A stretch of DNA of 64,000 nt from JAGVSZ01 sp019137045 (GTDB taxonomy: Bacteria > Pseudomonadota > Gammaproteobacteria > Burkholderiales > SG8-39): the NCBI GenBank assembly GCA_046347635.1, contig JAXMFT010000014.1, forward strand, positions 68,881 through 132,880. The letters are read 5' to 3'. Position numbers and translations under genes: made by a program. The notes beneath the pieces were generated by a model. The model did no database searches. It was not told where the DNA came from and was given only the letters and a program-made list of their open reading frames with translations. Positions 48,166-57,297 of the stretch are shown here, piece after piece (position 1 is the stretch's first letter; every line of letters starts with the position of its first letter).

Positions 48166-49236
48166 TCACAGCTTCAGCGGCCGCCAGTAGCCGGTCAGCT
48201 CCAGGTAGCCCGCGCCGGCGGGGCGGCCGTCCGCACGCGCCCGCACCGCGCCCTCCCAGTAGCTCGTGCCGGTGCTCGCGCGCGAGTCGAGCTCCTGGTC
48301 GTCGAAGAGCGGCTCGACCTCGACGGCGAGGTCGCCCGCGCGCACGCGCATCGCGACCGGGTACTCGACCTCGGTGCGCGGCGAGCGCCAGTGCCGCAGG
48401 GGCTCGAACCGGATCTCGCCCGGAGCGAACGTCCGCACCCCGCCGTCGGCTGCACGCAGCGCGCCGCCGGCCCAGAACGACGCCCCCTCGCGCCCGCGCA
48501 TGCGAAACGCCATGAGCGCGCCGCCGTCGGCGAGGTTGAGCCCGACCCAGTCCCAGCCGACCGCCTCCGGCGCCATCACCTCGCTCGACCACTCGTGGTC
48601 GAGCCACGCGCGCCCCGTCACGCGCGCGCCGTCCGCGCCGCGCGCGACCGTGCCCGACACGGCGAGCTGCGGCTGGCTGTAGTAGTAGCTCGCCTGCGCC
48701 GCGAGCGGCCCCTTGCGCGAATAGCCGCCCTCGCCCTGGAGGAGGACGGGCTGCGTCGGCGCGAACGCGAGGTCGAACGCGAAGTCGCGCGCCGGAATGC
48801 GCGCGGCGTAGCCGCCCGGGCCGCGCCGCAGCGACCAGTCCTCGACCCGGATGTCCGCGTCCTCCGACTGCGCCTCGGCGAGGCCGAAGCCGGCGCGCGC
48901 CGCGCGCTGGTCGTGCGCGAGCCGCCCCGCGCGCGGGTCCGCGAGCGCGGCGTGCGCGAACAGGAGCTGGCGCGGGGCGAAGGCGCTCGGGTTCGCCTCG
49001 GCGATGCGCGGCCGGCTGCGGAAGAACGTGACCTGGAAGCCGCGCGGCGGCGCGCCCTCGCCCTCGAGCCAGCCGGTGACGTACCACCACTCGGTGCGGA
49101 ACGCGGGGTGCGCGCCGTGGTCGCGCGGGAACTCGAAGGCGCGGCCGGGCACCACCGGCGGAAAACCGTCGTCCGCCGCCTGCGCGCGCGGCGCGAGGAG
49201 CGCGAGCGGCGCGGCCAGGAAGGCGCGCCGCCTCAC
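48166..49236 (-). CDS. AttH/CrtC-like lipocalin-domain secreted protein
   Basis: 356 residues. Tat- or Sec-like leader VRRRAFLAAPLALLAPRAQA, then the family signature EFPRDHGAHPAFRTEWWYVT, GFQVTFFRSRPRIAEANP, GRAWLDHEWSSEVMAPEAVG then WDWVGLNLADGGALMAFRM. AttH/hydroxyneurosporene-synthase-like proteins bind or hydrate lipophilic molecules at the envelope. GTG start overlaps the stop of the permease gene, so it is the third member of an ABC operon, probably a periplasmic partner. Confidence 0.87.
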   Translation of the reverse strand: MRRRAFLAAPLALLAPRAQAADDGFPPVVPGRAFEFPRDHGAHPAFRTEWWYVTGWLEGEGAPPRGFQVTFFRSRPRIAEANPSAFAPRQLLFAHAALADPRAGRLAHDQRAARAGFGLAEAQSEDADIRVEDWSLRRGPGGYAARIPARDFAFDLAFAPTQPVLLQGEGGYSRKGPLAAQASYYYSQPQLAVSGTVARGADGARVTGRAWLDHEWSSEVMAPEAVGWDWVGLNLADGGALMAFRMRGREGASFWAGGALRAADGGVRTFAPGEIRFEPLRHWRSPRTEVEYPVAMRVRAGDLAVEVEPLFDDQELDSRASTGTSYWEGAVRARADGRPAGAGYLELTGYWRPLKL

Positions 49237-51740
49237 CAGTCGTCCTTCACCGCGCGCGCCGCCGCGTCGGCCATCGCCGCGCGCGCGCTGAAGAGCGCGG
49301 TGAGCGCGGCCGCCGCGAGCAGCGTCGCGCAGAACGCGGCGAGCGGCAGCCACGGCACCGCGAGCTCCATCGTCCAGTGGAACGACTGGCGGTTGACCAC
49401 GTGGATCAGCACGAGGCTGATCACGAACCCGGCGGCGAGCCCGACCGCGAGCCCGAGCGCGCCGACGAGCATGCCCTCGGCGGCGAGCATCGCGCCGATC
49501 TGGCGGCGCGTCATGCCGACGTGGCGCAGCATGCCGAACTCGCGCCGGCGCGCGAGCACCAGCGCCCCGAAGCTCGCCGACAGCCCGGTGAGCCCGATCA
49601 CCAGCGCGGCGAGCTCGAGCGCGTAGGTCACCGCGAAGGTGCGGTCGAACGCCCGCAGCGAGCGCGCGCGGATCTCGCCCGGGGCGGCGATGTCGAGGTG
49701 CTCGCCGCCGGACACGCCGCTGCGCAGCGCGTCCCTGACCGCGCCCGCGTCCGCGCCGCCGGCGAGCCACACCGCGCCGTCGTTCGCGTCGCGGTCGCCG
49801 GTGAGCGCGACATAGCGGTCGCGCTCGATCACCACCGTGCCCTGCGTCCGCGCGTAGTCGCGCCAGACGCCGGCGACGGTGAAGCGCTCGGCGCGCCCGC
49901 CGAGCGGCAGCTCCACGACGCGCCCGGGCACGAAGCCGTAGACGTCGGCCACCGGCTCGCTGACCCACACCGGCGGCGGCGCGCCGGCCGCCGGGACGAT
50001 CACGCGCCCGACGATCGGCAGCGCGCGCGCCGGGTCGGCCGGATCGACGGCGCGCGCGAGGAGCGTGACCGGCGGCCGGTCGCCGGCGAGCAGCAGGTTC
50101 TGCGCGCGGATGAACTCGACCCGGCGCACGCCGGGCACGCGCGCGATGGCCGCCTGGTCCGCCGGCCGCAGGAAGCCGGAGTCCCCCGCCCCGGTGGTGC
50201 GGAAGTAGAGGTCCGCCGGCAGCACCTGGTCGAGCCACGTGCCGAGGGAGGCGCGGAACGACGCCACCATGATCGTCATCGAGACGAGGAGGCTCACCGC
50301 CGCGACGATGGTCGCGAGGCTGAGCATCGACTGGCCCGGCGCGCCGCGCAGCTGCGCGACGGCGAGCCGCAGCGCGGGCGCGGGCGGGGTGCGCACCAGC
50401 CCGAAGAACGCGACCGCGGCCCGCGGCATGAGCATGATCGCGCCGATCAGGATGAGCCCGATCGCGACGTAGCCGAACACGGGCAGCCCGGCGACCGGCG
50501 GCAGCGCGCTGCCCGCGGCGCCGGCGGCGATCACCGCGAGCCCGGGCCACACCGGCGTGAGGCGCTCGAAGGGACGCTGCTCGTCCCCGGCCTTGAGCGC
50601 TGCGGCGGGCGCGGCCCGGCCCGCTTCGAGCGCGGGGACCAGGCTGCCGGCGAGCGCGACGGCGACCCCGAGCACGAAGAACACGCCGGCGCCCACGCCG
50701 TCGAAGCCGAGCGCCGGCTCGACGCCGCGAAAGAGCCCCGCGCCGAGATCCACGCCGGCCACGCGCACGATCGCCTGCGCCAGCGCATACCCGACGAGGA
50801 GCCCGAGCCCCGCGCCGAGCGCGCCGACGGCGAGCGCCTCGCCGAGGAGGCCGGCCACCAGCGCCCGCCGGGTGACGCCGAGCGTGCGCAGGAGCGCGAG
50901 GTGCGCGCGGCGGCGGACGATCGCGAGCGCCTGCGTCGAGAAGACGAGGAGCCCGCCGGTGAAGAGCGCGACGAGCGCGAGCACGTTGAGGTTGACGCGA
51001 TAGGAGCGCGAGAGGCTCGCGCCGCGCTCCACCGCCGCGTCCGGGCGCTCGACCCGCACGCCGGCCGGCAACCCGGCGGCGAGCCGCGCGCGCAGCGCCG
51101 CGACGTCGGCGCCGGGGCGCACGCGCAGCTCGACCCGGCTGAGGCGCCCGAGACGATCGAAGGCCGCCTGGACCCCGGCGATGTCGGCGAACGCCACCCG
51201 CCCCGGCGCGCCGCGGAGGATGCCGGCGACGCGGAACGCGGCCTCGCCGAGGCCCGACTGGAACCGGAGCTCGTCGCCCGCGCCCGCGCGCAGCCGTTCG
51301 GCCGCCGCCGGGCTGAGGAAGATCGCGTCGGGGCGCAGCGTGTCGAGCGCGTCGGCCGCGTCGGTCGCGACCAGCGCGGGCTGCACCAGCGCGGCGCGGA
51401 AGACGTCGAGCCCGAGCACCCGCAGGCTCTCGCGTCGTCCGGCGAGGCGCGCATCGACCTCGACCACCGGGCTGGCGACCGCCACTTCGGGCAGGCGCGC
51501 GAGGCGCGGATACTCGCGCTCGTCGAAGCCCGCGCGCGGCCCGACGACCTGCAGGTCCGCGCTGCCCGAGAGCGCCTGGACCGCCTGCGTGAACTCGTTG
51601 ATCGCCGACTGGTTCACGAGCTGCACCGCGTATCCGAGCGCGACGCCGAGCGCGATCGCCGCGAGCGAGAGGACGAACCGGCCCTTGCTCTCCCAGAGCG
51701 GCCCGGCGAAGAGCGCCAGGGCGATGGCGCCGCGCCTCAC
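49233..51740 (-). CDS. ABC transporter permease, FtsX-like (LolC/E, YbbP type)
   Basis: 835 residues. Two MacB-PCD/FtsX modules with about ten helices: FVLSLAAIALGVALGYAVQL at the N-terminus, LNVLALVALFTGGLLVFSTQ, ALLRTLGVTRRALVAGLLGE (coupling motif), then SLATIVAAVSLLVSMTIMVA and EFGMLRHVGMTRRQIGAMLA in the second half. Large periplasmic domains lie between helices. Likely exports or extracts lipids, as in YbbAP. GTG start overlaps the ATPase stop. Confidence 0.92.
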   Translation of the reverse strand: MRRGAIALALFAGPLWESKGRFVLSLAAIALGVALGYAVQLVNQSAINEFTQAVQALSGSADLQVVGPRAGFDEREYPRLARLPEVAVASPVVEVDARLAGRRESLRVLGLDVFRAALVQPALVATDAADALDTLRPDAIFLSPAAAERLRAGAGDELRFQSGLGEAAFRVAGILRGAPGRVAFADIAGVQAAFDRLGRLSRVELRVRPGADVAALRARLAAGLPAGVRVERPDAAVERGASLSRSYRVNLNVLALVALFTGGLLVFSTQALAIVRRRAHLALLRTLGVTRRALVAGLLGEALAVGALGAGLGLLVGYALAQAIVRVAGVDLGAGLFRGVEPALGFDGVGAGVFFVLGVAVALAGSLVPALEAGRAAPAAALKAGDEQRPFERLTPVWPGLAVIAAGAAGSALPPVAGLPVFGYVAIGLILIGAIMLMPRAAVAFFGLVRTPPAPALRLAVAQLRGAPGQSMLSLATIVAAVSLLVSMTIMVASFRASLGTWLDQVLPADLYFRTTGAGDSGFLRPADQAAIARVPGVRRVEFIRAQNLLLAGDRPPVTLLARAVDPADPARALPIVGRVIVPAAGAPPPVWVSEPVADVYGFVPGRVVELPLGGRAERFTVAGVWRDYARTQGTVVIERDRYVALTGDRDANDGAVWLAGGADAGAVRDALRSGVSGGEHLDIAAPGEIRARSLRAFDRTFAVTYALELAALVIGLTGLSASFGALVLARRREFGMLRHVGMTRRQIGAMLAAEGMLVGALGLAVGLAAGFVISLVLIHVVNRQSFHWTMELAVPWLPLAAFCATLLAAAALTALFSARAAMADAAARAVKDDW

Positions 51741-52411
51741 GCCGCACCCGCTGGGCGCAGGCCGGTCGCGGTGAGGAGCAGCGCGCGGTCGGCGGTGCGC
51801 GCCGCGGCGCGCGAGTGGGTGACGAGGATGCCCGCCGCGTCGCCCCGCTTCACCTCGCGGCGCAGCAGCTCGAGCACCTGCTGCGCGCTGTCCGGGTCGA
51901 GGTTGCCGGTGGGCTCGTCGGCGAGCACGAGCTGCGGGCCGTGCACGAGCGCGCGCGCGATCGCCACGCGCTGCAGCTCGCCGCCGGAGAGCTCGCGCGG
52001 CCGGCTCCCGGCGCGGTCCGCGAGGCCGACCGCCGCGAGCATCGCCGCGACGCGCGCGTCCGCCGCGCCCGCGGCCGCGCCCGCCAGCAGCAGCGGCAGC
52101 GCGACGTTCTCGGCCACGGTGAGGTAGGGCAGGACGTGGAACGCCTGGAACACGAAGCCCATGCGGGTGCGCCGCAGCCGCGTGAGCGCGTCGTCGCCGA
52201 GGGCGGTGAGCTCGGCCCCGTCGAGCACGATCGCGCCCGCGTCGGGGCGATCGAGGCCCGCCACCAGGTTGAGGAGCGTGGACTTGCCGATGCCCGACTC
52301 GCCCATCACCGCGACGTACTCGCCGCGCGCGAGCTCGAGGTCGATGCCGGAGAGGACGGTGCGGGCGCGGGGGCCCGCGTAGGACTTGGCCAGACCGCGG
52401 ATGGACAGCAC
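51737..52411 (-). CDS. ABC transporter ATP-binding protein, LolD-like
   Basis: 224 residues. Walker A GESGIGKSTLLNLVAGL, Q-loop GFVFQAFHVLPYLT, signature LSGGELQRVAIARALVHGP, Walker B LVLADEPTGNLD, H-loop VTHSR. GTG start at 52411 where homology begins; codons upstream to 52498 are open but lie in the terminator hairpin. First gene of the ATPase-permease-AttH operon. Confidence 0.93.
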   Translation of the reverse strand: MLSIRGLAKSYAGPRARTVLSGIDLELARGEYVAVMGESGIGKSTLLNLVAGLDRPDAGAIVLDGAELTALGDDALTRLRRTRMGFVFQAFHVLPYLTVAENVALPLLLAGAAAGAADARVAAMLAAVGLADRAGSRPRELSGGELQRVAIARALVHGPQLVLADEPTGNLDPDSAQQVLELLRREVKRGDAAGILVTHSRAAARTADRALLLTATGLRPAGAA

Positions 52412-52470
52412 GCGTCGAGCGTAGCCGGCGCCGCCGCGTGCCGCAAGCCGCCGCCCGGCCGCAAAAGGAA

Positions 52471-52498
52471 ATGGCCGCAGGGTCTCCCCTGCGGCCAT
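52471..52498 (-). terminator. Rho-independent terminator
   Basis: Perfect 12-bp stem ATGGCCGCAGGG (52471-52482) / CCCTGCGGCCAT (52487-52498), four-base loop. On the reverse strand it is followed by TTTCCTTTT, so it ends the small exported gene at 52570-52713. Confidence 0.85.
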
Positions 52499-52569
52499 CT
52501 CGTCGCGCTTCGTTCGTTACCTTCGAGTGCGTCGGTGCCGGCGAACGAAGCCGCGCGTCCGGTCTGCGC

Positions 52570-52713
52570 CTAGCTGCCCTGCCCGGTGCTGGAGTGGGAG
52601 GAGCCGTGCGAGCCGTCAGCGGACTTCATTTTCGCGCCGGGACAGGCCGACGCTGCGCTCGCCGCGAAGAGAAATGCGATCGCGGCAGCAAGCCTCAGGT
52701 AGCGACTAGACAC
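52570..52713 (-). CDS. Small exported protein with an ideal ribosome site
   Basis: 47 residues, GTG start. Signal peptide LRLAAAIAFLFAASAASA, cleavage before or after Cys (SACPGAK), leaving a peptide of about 24 residues rich in Lys, Ser, Gly and His (MKSADGSHGSSHSSTGQGS). AAGGAGGTGATCC five bases upstream is a full-length complement of the 16S anti-Shine-Dalgarno tail, so translation should be strong. Its own terminator follows. Function unknown; the His/Ser tail may bind metal. Confidence 0.7.
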   Translation of the reverse strand: MSSRYLRLAAAIAFLFAASAASACPGAKMKSADGSHGSSHSSTGQGS

Positions 52714-52823
52714 CGGATCACCTCCTTTCTGCAAAGACCGGCACATGCCGTGGCGCGAGAATAGCAGAGGCGAAAGCGCGCCGGCTAGGGGCGGCCCGCG
52801 GTCCCGCGCCCGCGCCGCCCCGC

Positions 52824-53396
52824 CTAGACCGGGACCAGCTCGATCTCCGGGTCGATCATCTTCACCATGCTCTCGATGCCGGCGAGCGTGCCGGAGAGGG
52901 AGCTCGGGCAGCTGCCGCAGGCGCCCTGGTAGTGCACCTTGAGGACGTTGCCCTCGAGCCCGACGAGATACAGGTCGCCGCCGTCGCCCTGCAGGTAGGG
53001 GCGCACGTCGTGGTCCACCATGTCCGCGATCATCGCGAGCTTCTGCCGCTGGTCGTCCGAGAGCGTCTCGTCGGCGAGCGCCGGGTGGCCGGCGCCGGCG
53101 GCGCCGAAGGCCTGCGACTGCGCGTCGGCCGCCGGCGCCGCGCGGATCGGGGCCGCGACCTTGCGCATGAGCTCGTCCCAGTTTGCCGCGCCGTCCTGGG
53201 TCACCGTGATCCAGTGATCGACGTAGAAGACGTTGGTGACGTGCGGGATGTCGAAGAGCGCGGTCGCGAGCGCGTCGCCCTGCGCCTGCTCGCGCGCGTC
53301 GTACGAGCGCGAGATCCCCCACGTGAGCGGCTCCTTGAGCACGAACTTCATCGCGTTCGGGTTCGGCGTCGGTTCGATCTCGGCGATCTTCGGCAT
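52824..53396 (-). CDS. NifU-like scaffold protein (Nfu)
   Basis: 190 residues. N-terminal Nfu_N domain (EIEPTPNPNAMKFVLKEPLT, HVTNVFYVDHWITVTQDG) and C-terminal NifU domain (IADMVDHDVRPYLQGDGGDL, YLVGLEGNVLKVHYQGACGS with CxxC in GACGSCPSS). Carries and delivers 4Fe-4S clusters. Last gene of the SUF operon, 4 bases after sufU. Confidence 0.93.
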   Translation of the reverse strand: MPKIAEIEPTPNPNAMKFVLKEPLTWGISRSYDAREQAQGDALATALFDIPHVTNVFYVDHWITVTQDGAANWDELMRKVAAPIRAAPAADAQSQAFGAAGAGHPALADETLSDDQRQKLAMIADMVDHDVRPYLQGDGGDLYLVGLEGNVLKVHYQGACGSCPSSLSGTLAGIESMVKMIDPEIELVPV

Positions 53397-53400
53397 CGGG

Positions 53401-53880
53401 CTACTCGGCGGCGCGCGCGACCGGGTCGGCGTCGCCCTCGGTGGTGGTGACCGCTTCCGCGTTCACCGCGGCGTGCAGCGTGTGCCAGGGCAGGATCGCG
53501 CACTTCACGCGCGAGGGCAGGTCCTTCACCCCGGCGAAGACCGTGAGGCGGCCGAGGTAGCGGCCGCTCGTCTCCGCGTCCTCCTGGCCGGTGGTCATGG
53601 CGCGGAAGTGCTCGACCAGGGTCTCGACCTCGGCGACGGTGCGGCCCTTCACCGCGACGCTCATCATCGAGGCCGAAGCCTTGCAGATCGCGCACGACTC
53701 GCCTTCGAACGCGATCGACTCGATCCGGTCCCCGCCGATCTTCGCCGCGAGCCAGATGTGGTCGCCGCAGAGCGGGTTCAGACCCTCCGAGCGGTGCGTG
53801 GCGTCCTCGAGCTTCCCGTAGTTGCGGGGCTTCTTGTTGTGGTCGAGGATGACTTCCTGGTAGAGCTGCTTCGAATCCAT
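53401..53880 (-). CDS. sufU: SufU/IscU-type Fe-S assembly protein
   Basis: 159 residues. SufU features: LYQEVILDHNKKPRNYGKLE, NPLCGDHIWLAAKIGG, FEGESCAICKASASMMSVAV and SRVKCAILPWHTLHAAV. Three conserved Cys (in LCGD, SCAIC, VKCAIL) match the Zn or cluster site, and an insertion between the second and third Cys marks SufU not IscU. SufU accepts sulfur from SufS. Start at MDSKQLYQEV; an upstream ATG (53922) gives an unlikely extension. Confidence 0.92.
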   Translation of the reverse strand: MDSKQLYQEVILDHNKKPRNYGKLEDATHRSEGLNPLCGDHIWLAAKIGGDRIESIAFEGESCAICKASASMMSVAVKGRTVAEVETLVEHFRAMTTGQEDAETSGRYLGRLTVFAGVKDLPSRVKCAILPWHTLHAAVNAEAVTTTEGDADPVARAAE

Positions 53881-53953
53881 GACGGGGGAATTACGAGGGG
53901 CCGCGCCCCGGCGTTCGATCACTCTGATGGCGCTGCACGGAACCCATTGCCGT

Positions 53954-55219
53954 TCAGCCGAAGAGCTGCTGCACCTTGCGGATCGCCGCGGCGAGCGCGT
54001 CGACCTCGTCGAAGGTGTTGTAGAAGGCGAACGACGCGCGCGCCGTCGCCGGGATGCCGAAGCGCTGCATCACCGGCTGCGCGCAGTGGTGCCCGGTGCG
54101 AATCGCGATGCCCTCGTGGTCGAGGATCGTGCCGACGTCGTGCGGGTGCACTCCGCCCACGTTGAACGAGATCAGCGCGGCCTTGTCGCGCGCGCTGCCG
54201 TAGATGCGCACGCCGTCGATCTCCGACACCGCCGCGGTCGCGTACGCGAGGAGCGCGCGCTCGTGCGCGGCGATTGCATCCAGTCCGACTGCGCCCACGT
54301 AATCGATCGCCGCGCCGAGTCCGATCGCTGCCGCGATCGGCGGGGTGCCCGCCTCGAACTTGTGCGGAATCGCGTTGTACGTCGTCTTCTCGAAGGTCAC
54401 CGACAGGATCATGTCCCCGCCGCCCTTGTAGGGCTGCATCTTCTCGAGCAGCGGCGCCTTGCCGTAGAGCGCGCCGATGCCGGTCGGCCCGAACAGCTTG
54501 TGGCCGGTGAAGGCGTAGAAGTCGGCGTCCAGGTCGCGCACGTCCACCTTCATGTGCTGCACCGCCTGCGCCCCGTCCACCAGCACCGGCACGCCGTGGC
54601 GGTGCGCCGTCGCGATCATGGCCTTGACCGGGTTGACCGTGCCGAGGGCGTTGGAGACGTGCGTGACCGCGACCAGCTTCGTGCGCGGCCCGAGCAGCCG
54701 CTCGTACTCGTCCAGCACGAGCTCGCCCGCGTCGTCGATCGGCACCACCCGCAGGCGCGCGCCCTTCTCCTCGCACAGCATCTGCCAGGGCACGATGTTC
54801 GCGTGGTGCTCCAGGTGCGTGAGGACGACCTCGTCGCCCGCGGCCACGAACTTGCGCCCGTAGCCCTGCATGACCAGGTTGATGGCGTCGGTCACGTTGG
54901 AGGTGAAGACGATCTCGCGCTCCTCGGCGGCGTTGAGGTAGCGCTGCACCTTGCGGCGCGCCTCCTCGTAGGCCTCGGTCGCGGTCTGCGAGAGGTGATG
55001 GACGCCGCGGTGGATGTTCGCGTGCTCCCACTGGCGGTAGCGCACGAACCGGTCGATCACCTGCTGCGGCATCTGGCTGGAGGCGCCGTTGTCGAGGTAC
55101 ACGAGCGGCTTGCCGTGCGGGCGCACGTTGGCCAGGATCGGGAAGTCGGCACGCACGCGCGCGACGTCGAGCGGGGTGGCGGGGCGCGCCGCCGGGCGCG
55201 TGCTCGGCCGGGCGCTCAT
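53954..55219 (-). CDS. sufS: Cysteine desulfurase SufS
   Basis: 421 residues. Class V aminotransferase: YLDNGASSQMPQQVIDRFVR, GVHHLSQTATEAYEEARRKV, VLTHLEHHANIVPWQMLCEE, PLP Lys241 in AFTGHKLFGPTGIGALYGKA, catalytic Cys379 in AIRTGHHCAQPVMQRF. Group II (SufS) active-site loop. Releases sulfur from cysteine to SufU. A Thr/Pro-rich leader of about 18 residues precedes homology. Start overlaps the sufD stop (ATGA). Confidence 0.95.
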   Translation of the reverse strand: MSARPSTRPAARPATPLDVARVRADFPILANVRPHGKPLVYLDNGASSQMPQQVIDRFVRYRQWEHANIHRGVHHLSQTATEAYEEARRKVQRYLNAAEEREIVFTSNVTDAINLVMQGYGRKFVAAGDEVVLTHLEHHANIVPWQMLCEEKGARLRVVPIDDAGELVLDEYERLLGPRTKLVAVTHVSNALGTVNPVKAMIATAHRHGVPVLVDGAQAVQHMKVDVRDLDADFYAFTGHKLFGPTGIGALYGKAPLLEKMQPYKGGGDMILSVTFEKTTYNAIPHKFEAGTPPIAAAIGLGAAIDYVGAVGLDAIAAHERALLAYATAAVSEIDGVRIYGSARDKAALISFNVGGVHPHDVGTILDHEGIAIRTGHHCAQPVMQRFGIPATARASFAFYNTFDEVDALAAAIRKVQQLFG

Positions 55220-56526
55220 CGGCCCGACTCCAGGTCGGTCTGCGTCTGCTCCAGCACGGCGCGGCGCAGGCCGGCGGCCACCGACGCGATCGGGATGCGG
55301 TCCACGATCTCGGCGGCGAAGCCGTAGGTGAGGAGGTTGCGCGCGATGCGCTCGCTCAACCCGCGGCTGCGCAGGTAGAAGAGCTCGTCGGCCTCGAGCT
55401 GGCCGATCGCCGCGCCGTGCGCGCACTTGACGTCGTCGGCGAAGATCTCGAGCTGCGGCTTGGTGTCGACGTGCGCGCGCCGCGAGAGCAGCAGGTTGCG
55501 GCTCTGCTGCCCCGAGCTGGTGAGCTGCGCGCCCGCGCGCACCAGGATGCGGCCGTTGAACACCGCGTGCGCCTGCCCGCCGACCACGCACTTGTGCAGC
55601 TGGCGGCTGGTGCCGCTCGGGTGCGCGTGGTCCACGAAGCTGTGCGTGTCGGCGAGCTGGCGCTCGTGGATCAGCGCGAGGCCGTCCAGCTCGATCGTCG
55701 CGCCCGCGCCCGCCTGGGTAACGTTCAGGGTGTGGCGCGACAGGCGCGCGCCGAGCGCCACCGACACCGACGCGTAGCGGGCGTCGCGCTCGACCCGCAC
55801 GGCGCTGGTCGCGATGTGGAAGGCCGGCGCCGCCTCGCGCTGGACGCGCACGTGCCGCACCCGCGCCGCCGGTCCGAGCGCGACCTCGGTGACCGCGTTC
55901 ACGCAGTAGGCGTCGGCGGCGAGGCCCGCGTACTCCTCGAGCAGCGTGAGCTCGGCGTCCTCCTCGGCCACGACCAGCACCCGGGGGTGGGTCGCGACGC
56001 CGGCCTGGGTGCTGAGGAACAGGACCTGCACCGGGCTCGCCGCCACGCCGCGGCGCACGCGGATCACCGCGCCGTCGGCGAGGGCGGAAGTGTTGATGGC
56101 GCGGAACGCGTCGTCACCGGGGTCGGCGAGCCGCGCGAGCTGCGCCTGCAGGAAGCCGTCGTCGCCGGCGAGCGCGCCGGCGAGGTCGCGCACCTCGACG
56201 CCCGCGGTCGGCGCACCGCCCGAGAGCTCGGCCTCGTAGCGGCCGGCCACGAACACCAGCCGCGCGGCGACGTCGGGCAGGGCGAACGACTCCACCGCGC
56301 CGCCCGCGGCCCCCGCCCCCGCCGCCGCGGGCTTGAACGCGAGCGCGTAGAGCGCCGAGAGGTCGGTGAAGCGCCAGTCCTCGTCGCGCGTCGTGGGCAG
56401 CGTCAGCGCGTTCGCGCGCTCGAGCGCCGCGGCGCGCAGGTCCGCGAGCCAGCCGCGCGCCGCGGCCGGGGCGGCGGGCCGCCCGGCGAGCAGGCCGTCG
56501 AGGAACGCCGTCGCCGCCGCGCTCAC
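55216..56526 (-). CDS. sufD: SufD, Fe-S scaffold subunit
   Basis: 436 residues. Right-handed beta-helix core of the SufBD family: VQVLFLSTQAGVATHPRVLV, HSFVDHAHPSGTSRQLHKCV, RILVRAGAQLTSSGQQSRNL then VDTKPQLEIFADDVKCAHGA and YLRSRGLSERIARNLLTYGF. Conserved HGA and late Cys (VKCAHGA) are present. Partner of SufB and SufC. Confidence 0.94.
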   Translation of the reverse strand: MSAAATAFLDGLLAGRPAAPAAARGWLADLRAAALERANALTLPTTRDEDWRFTDLSALYALAFKPAAAGAGAAGGAVESFALPDVAARLVFVAGRYEAELSGGAPTAGVEVRDLAGALAGDDGFLQAQLARLADPGDDAFRAINTSALADGAVIRVRRGVAASPVQVLFLSTQAGVATHPRVLVVAEEDAELTLLEEYAGLAADAYCVNAVTEVALGPAARVRHVRVQREAAPAFHIATSAVRVERDARYASVSVALGARLSRHTLNVTQAGAGATIELDGLALIHERQLADTHSFVDHAHPSGTSRQLHKCVVGGQAHAVFNGRILVRAGAQLTSSGQQSRNLLLSRRAHVDTKPQLEIFADDVKCAHGAAIGQLEADELFYLRSRGLSERIARNLLTYGFAAEIVDRIPIASVAAGLRRAVLEQTQTDLESGR

Positions 56527-56527
56527 C

Positions 56528-57280
<753 letters not shown>

Positions 57281-57297
57281 CCGTGCCTCTGCGCTGA

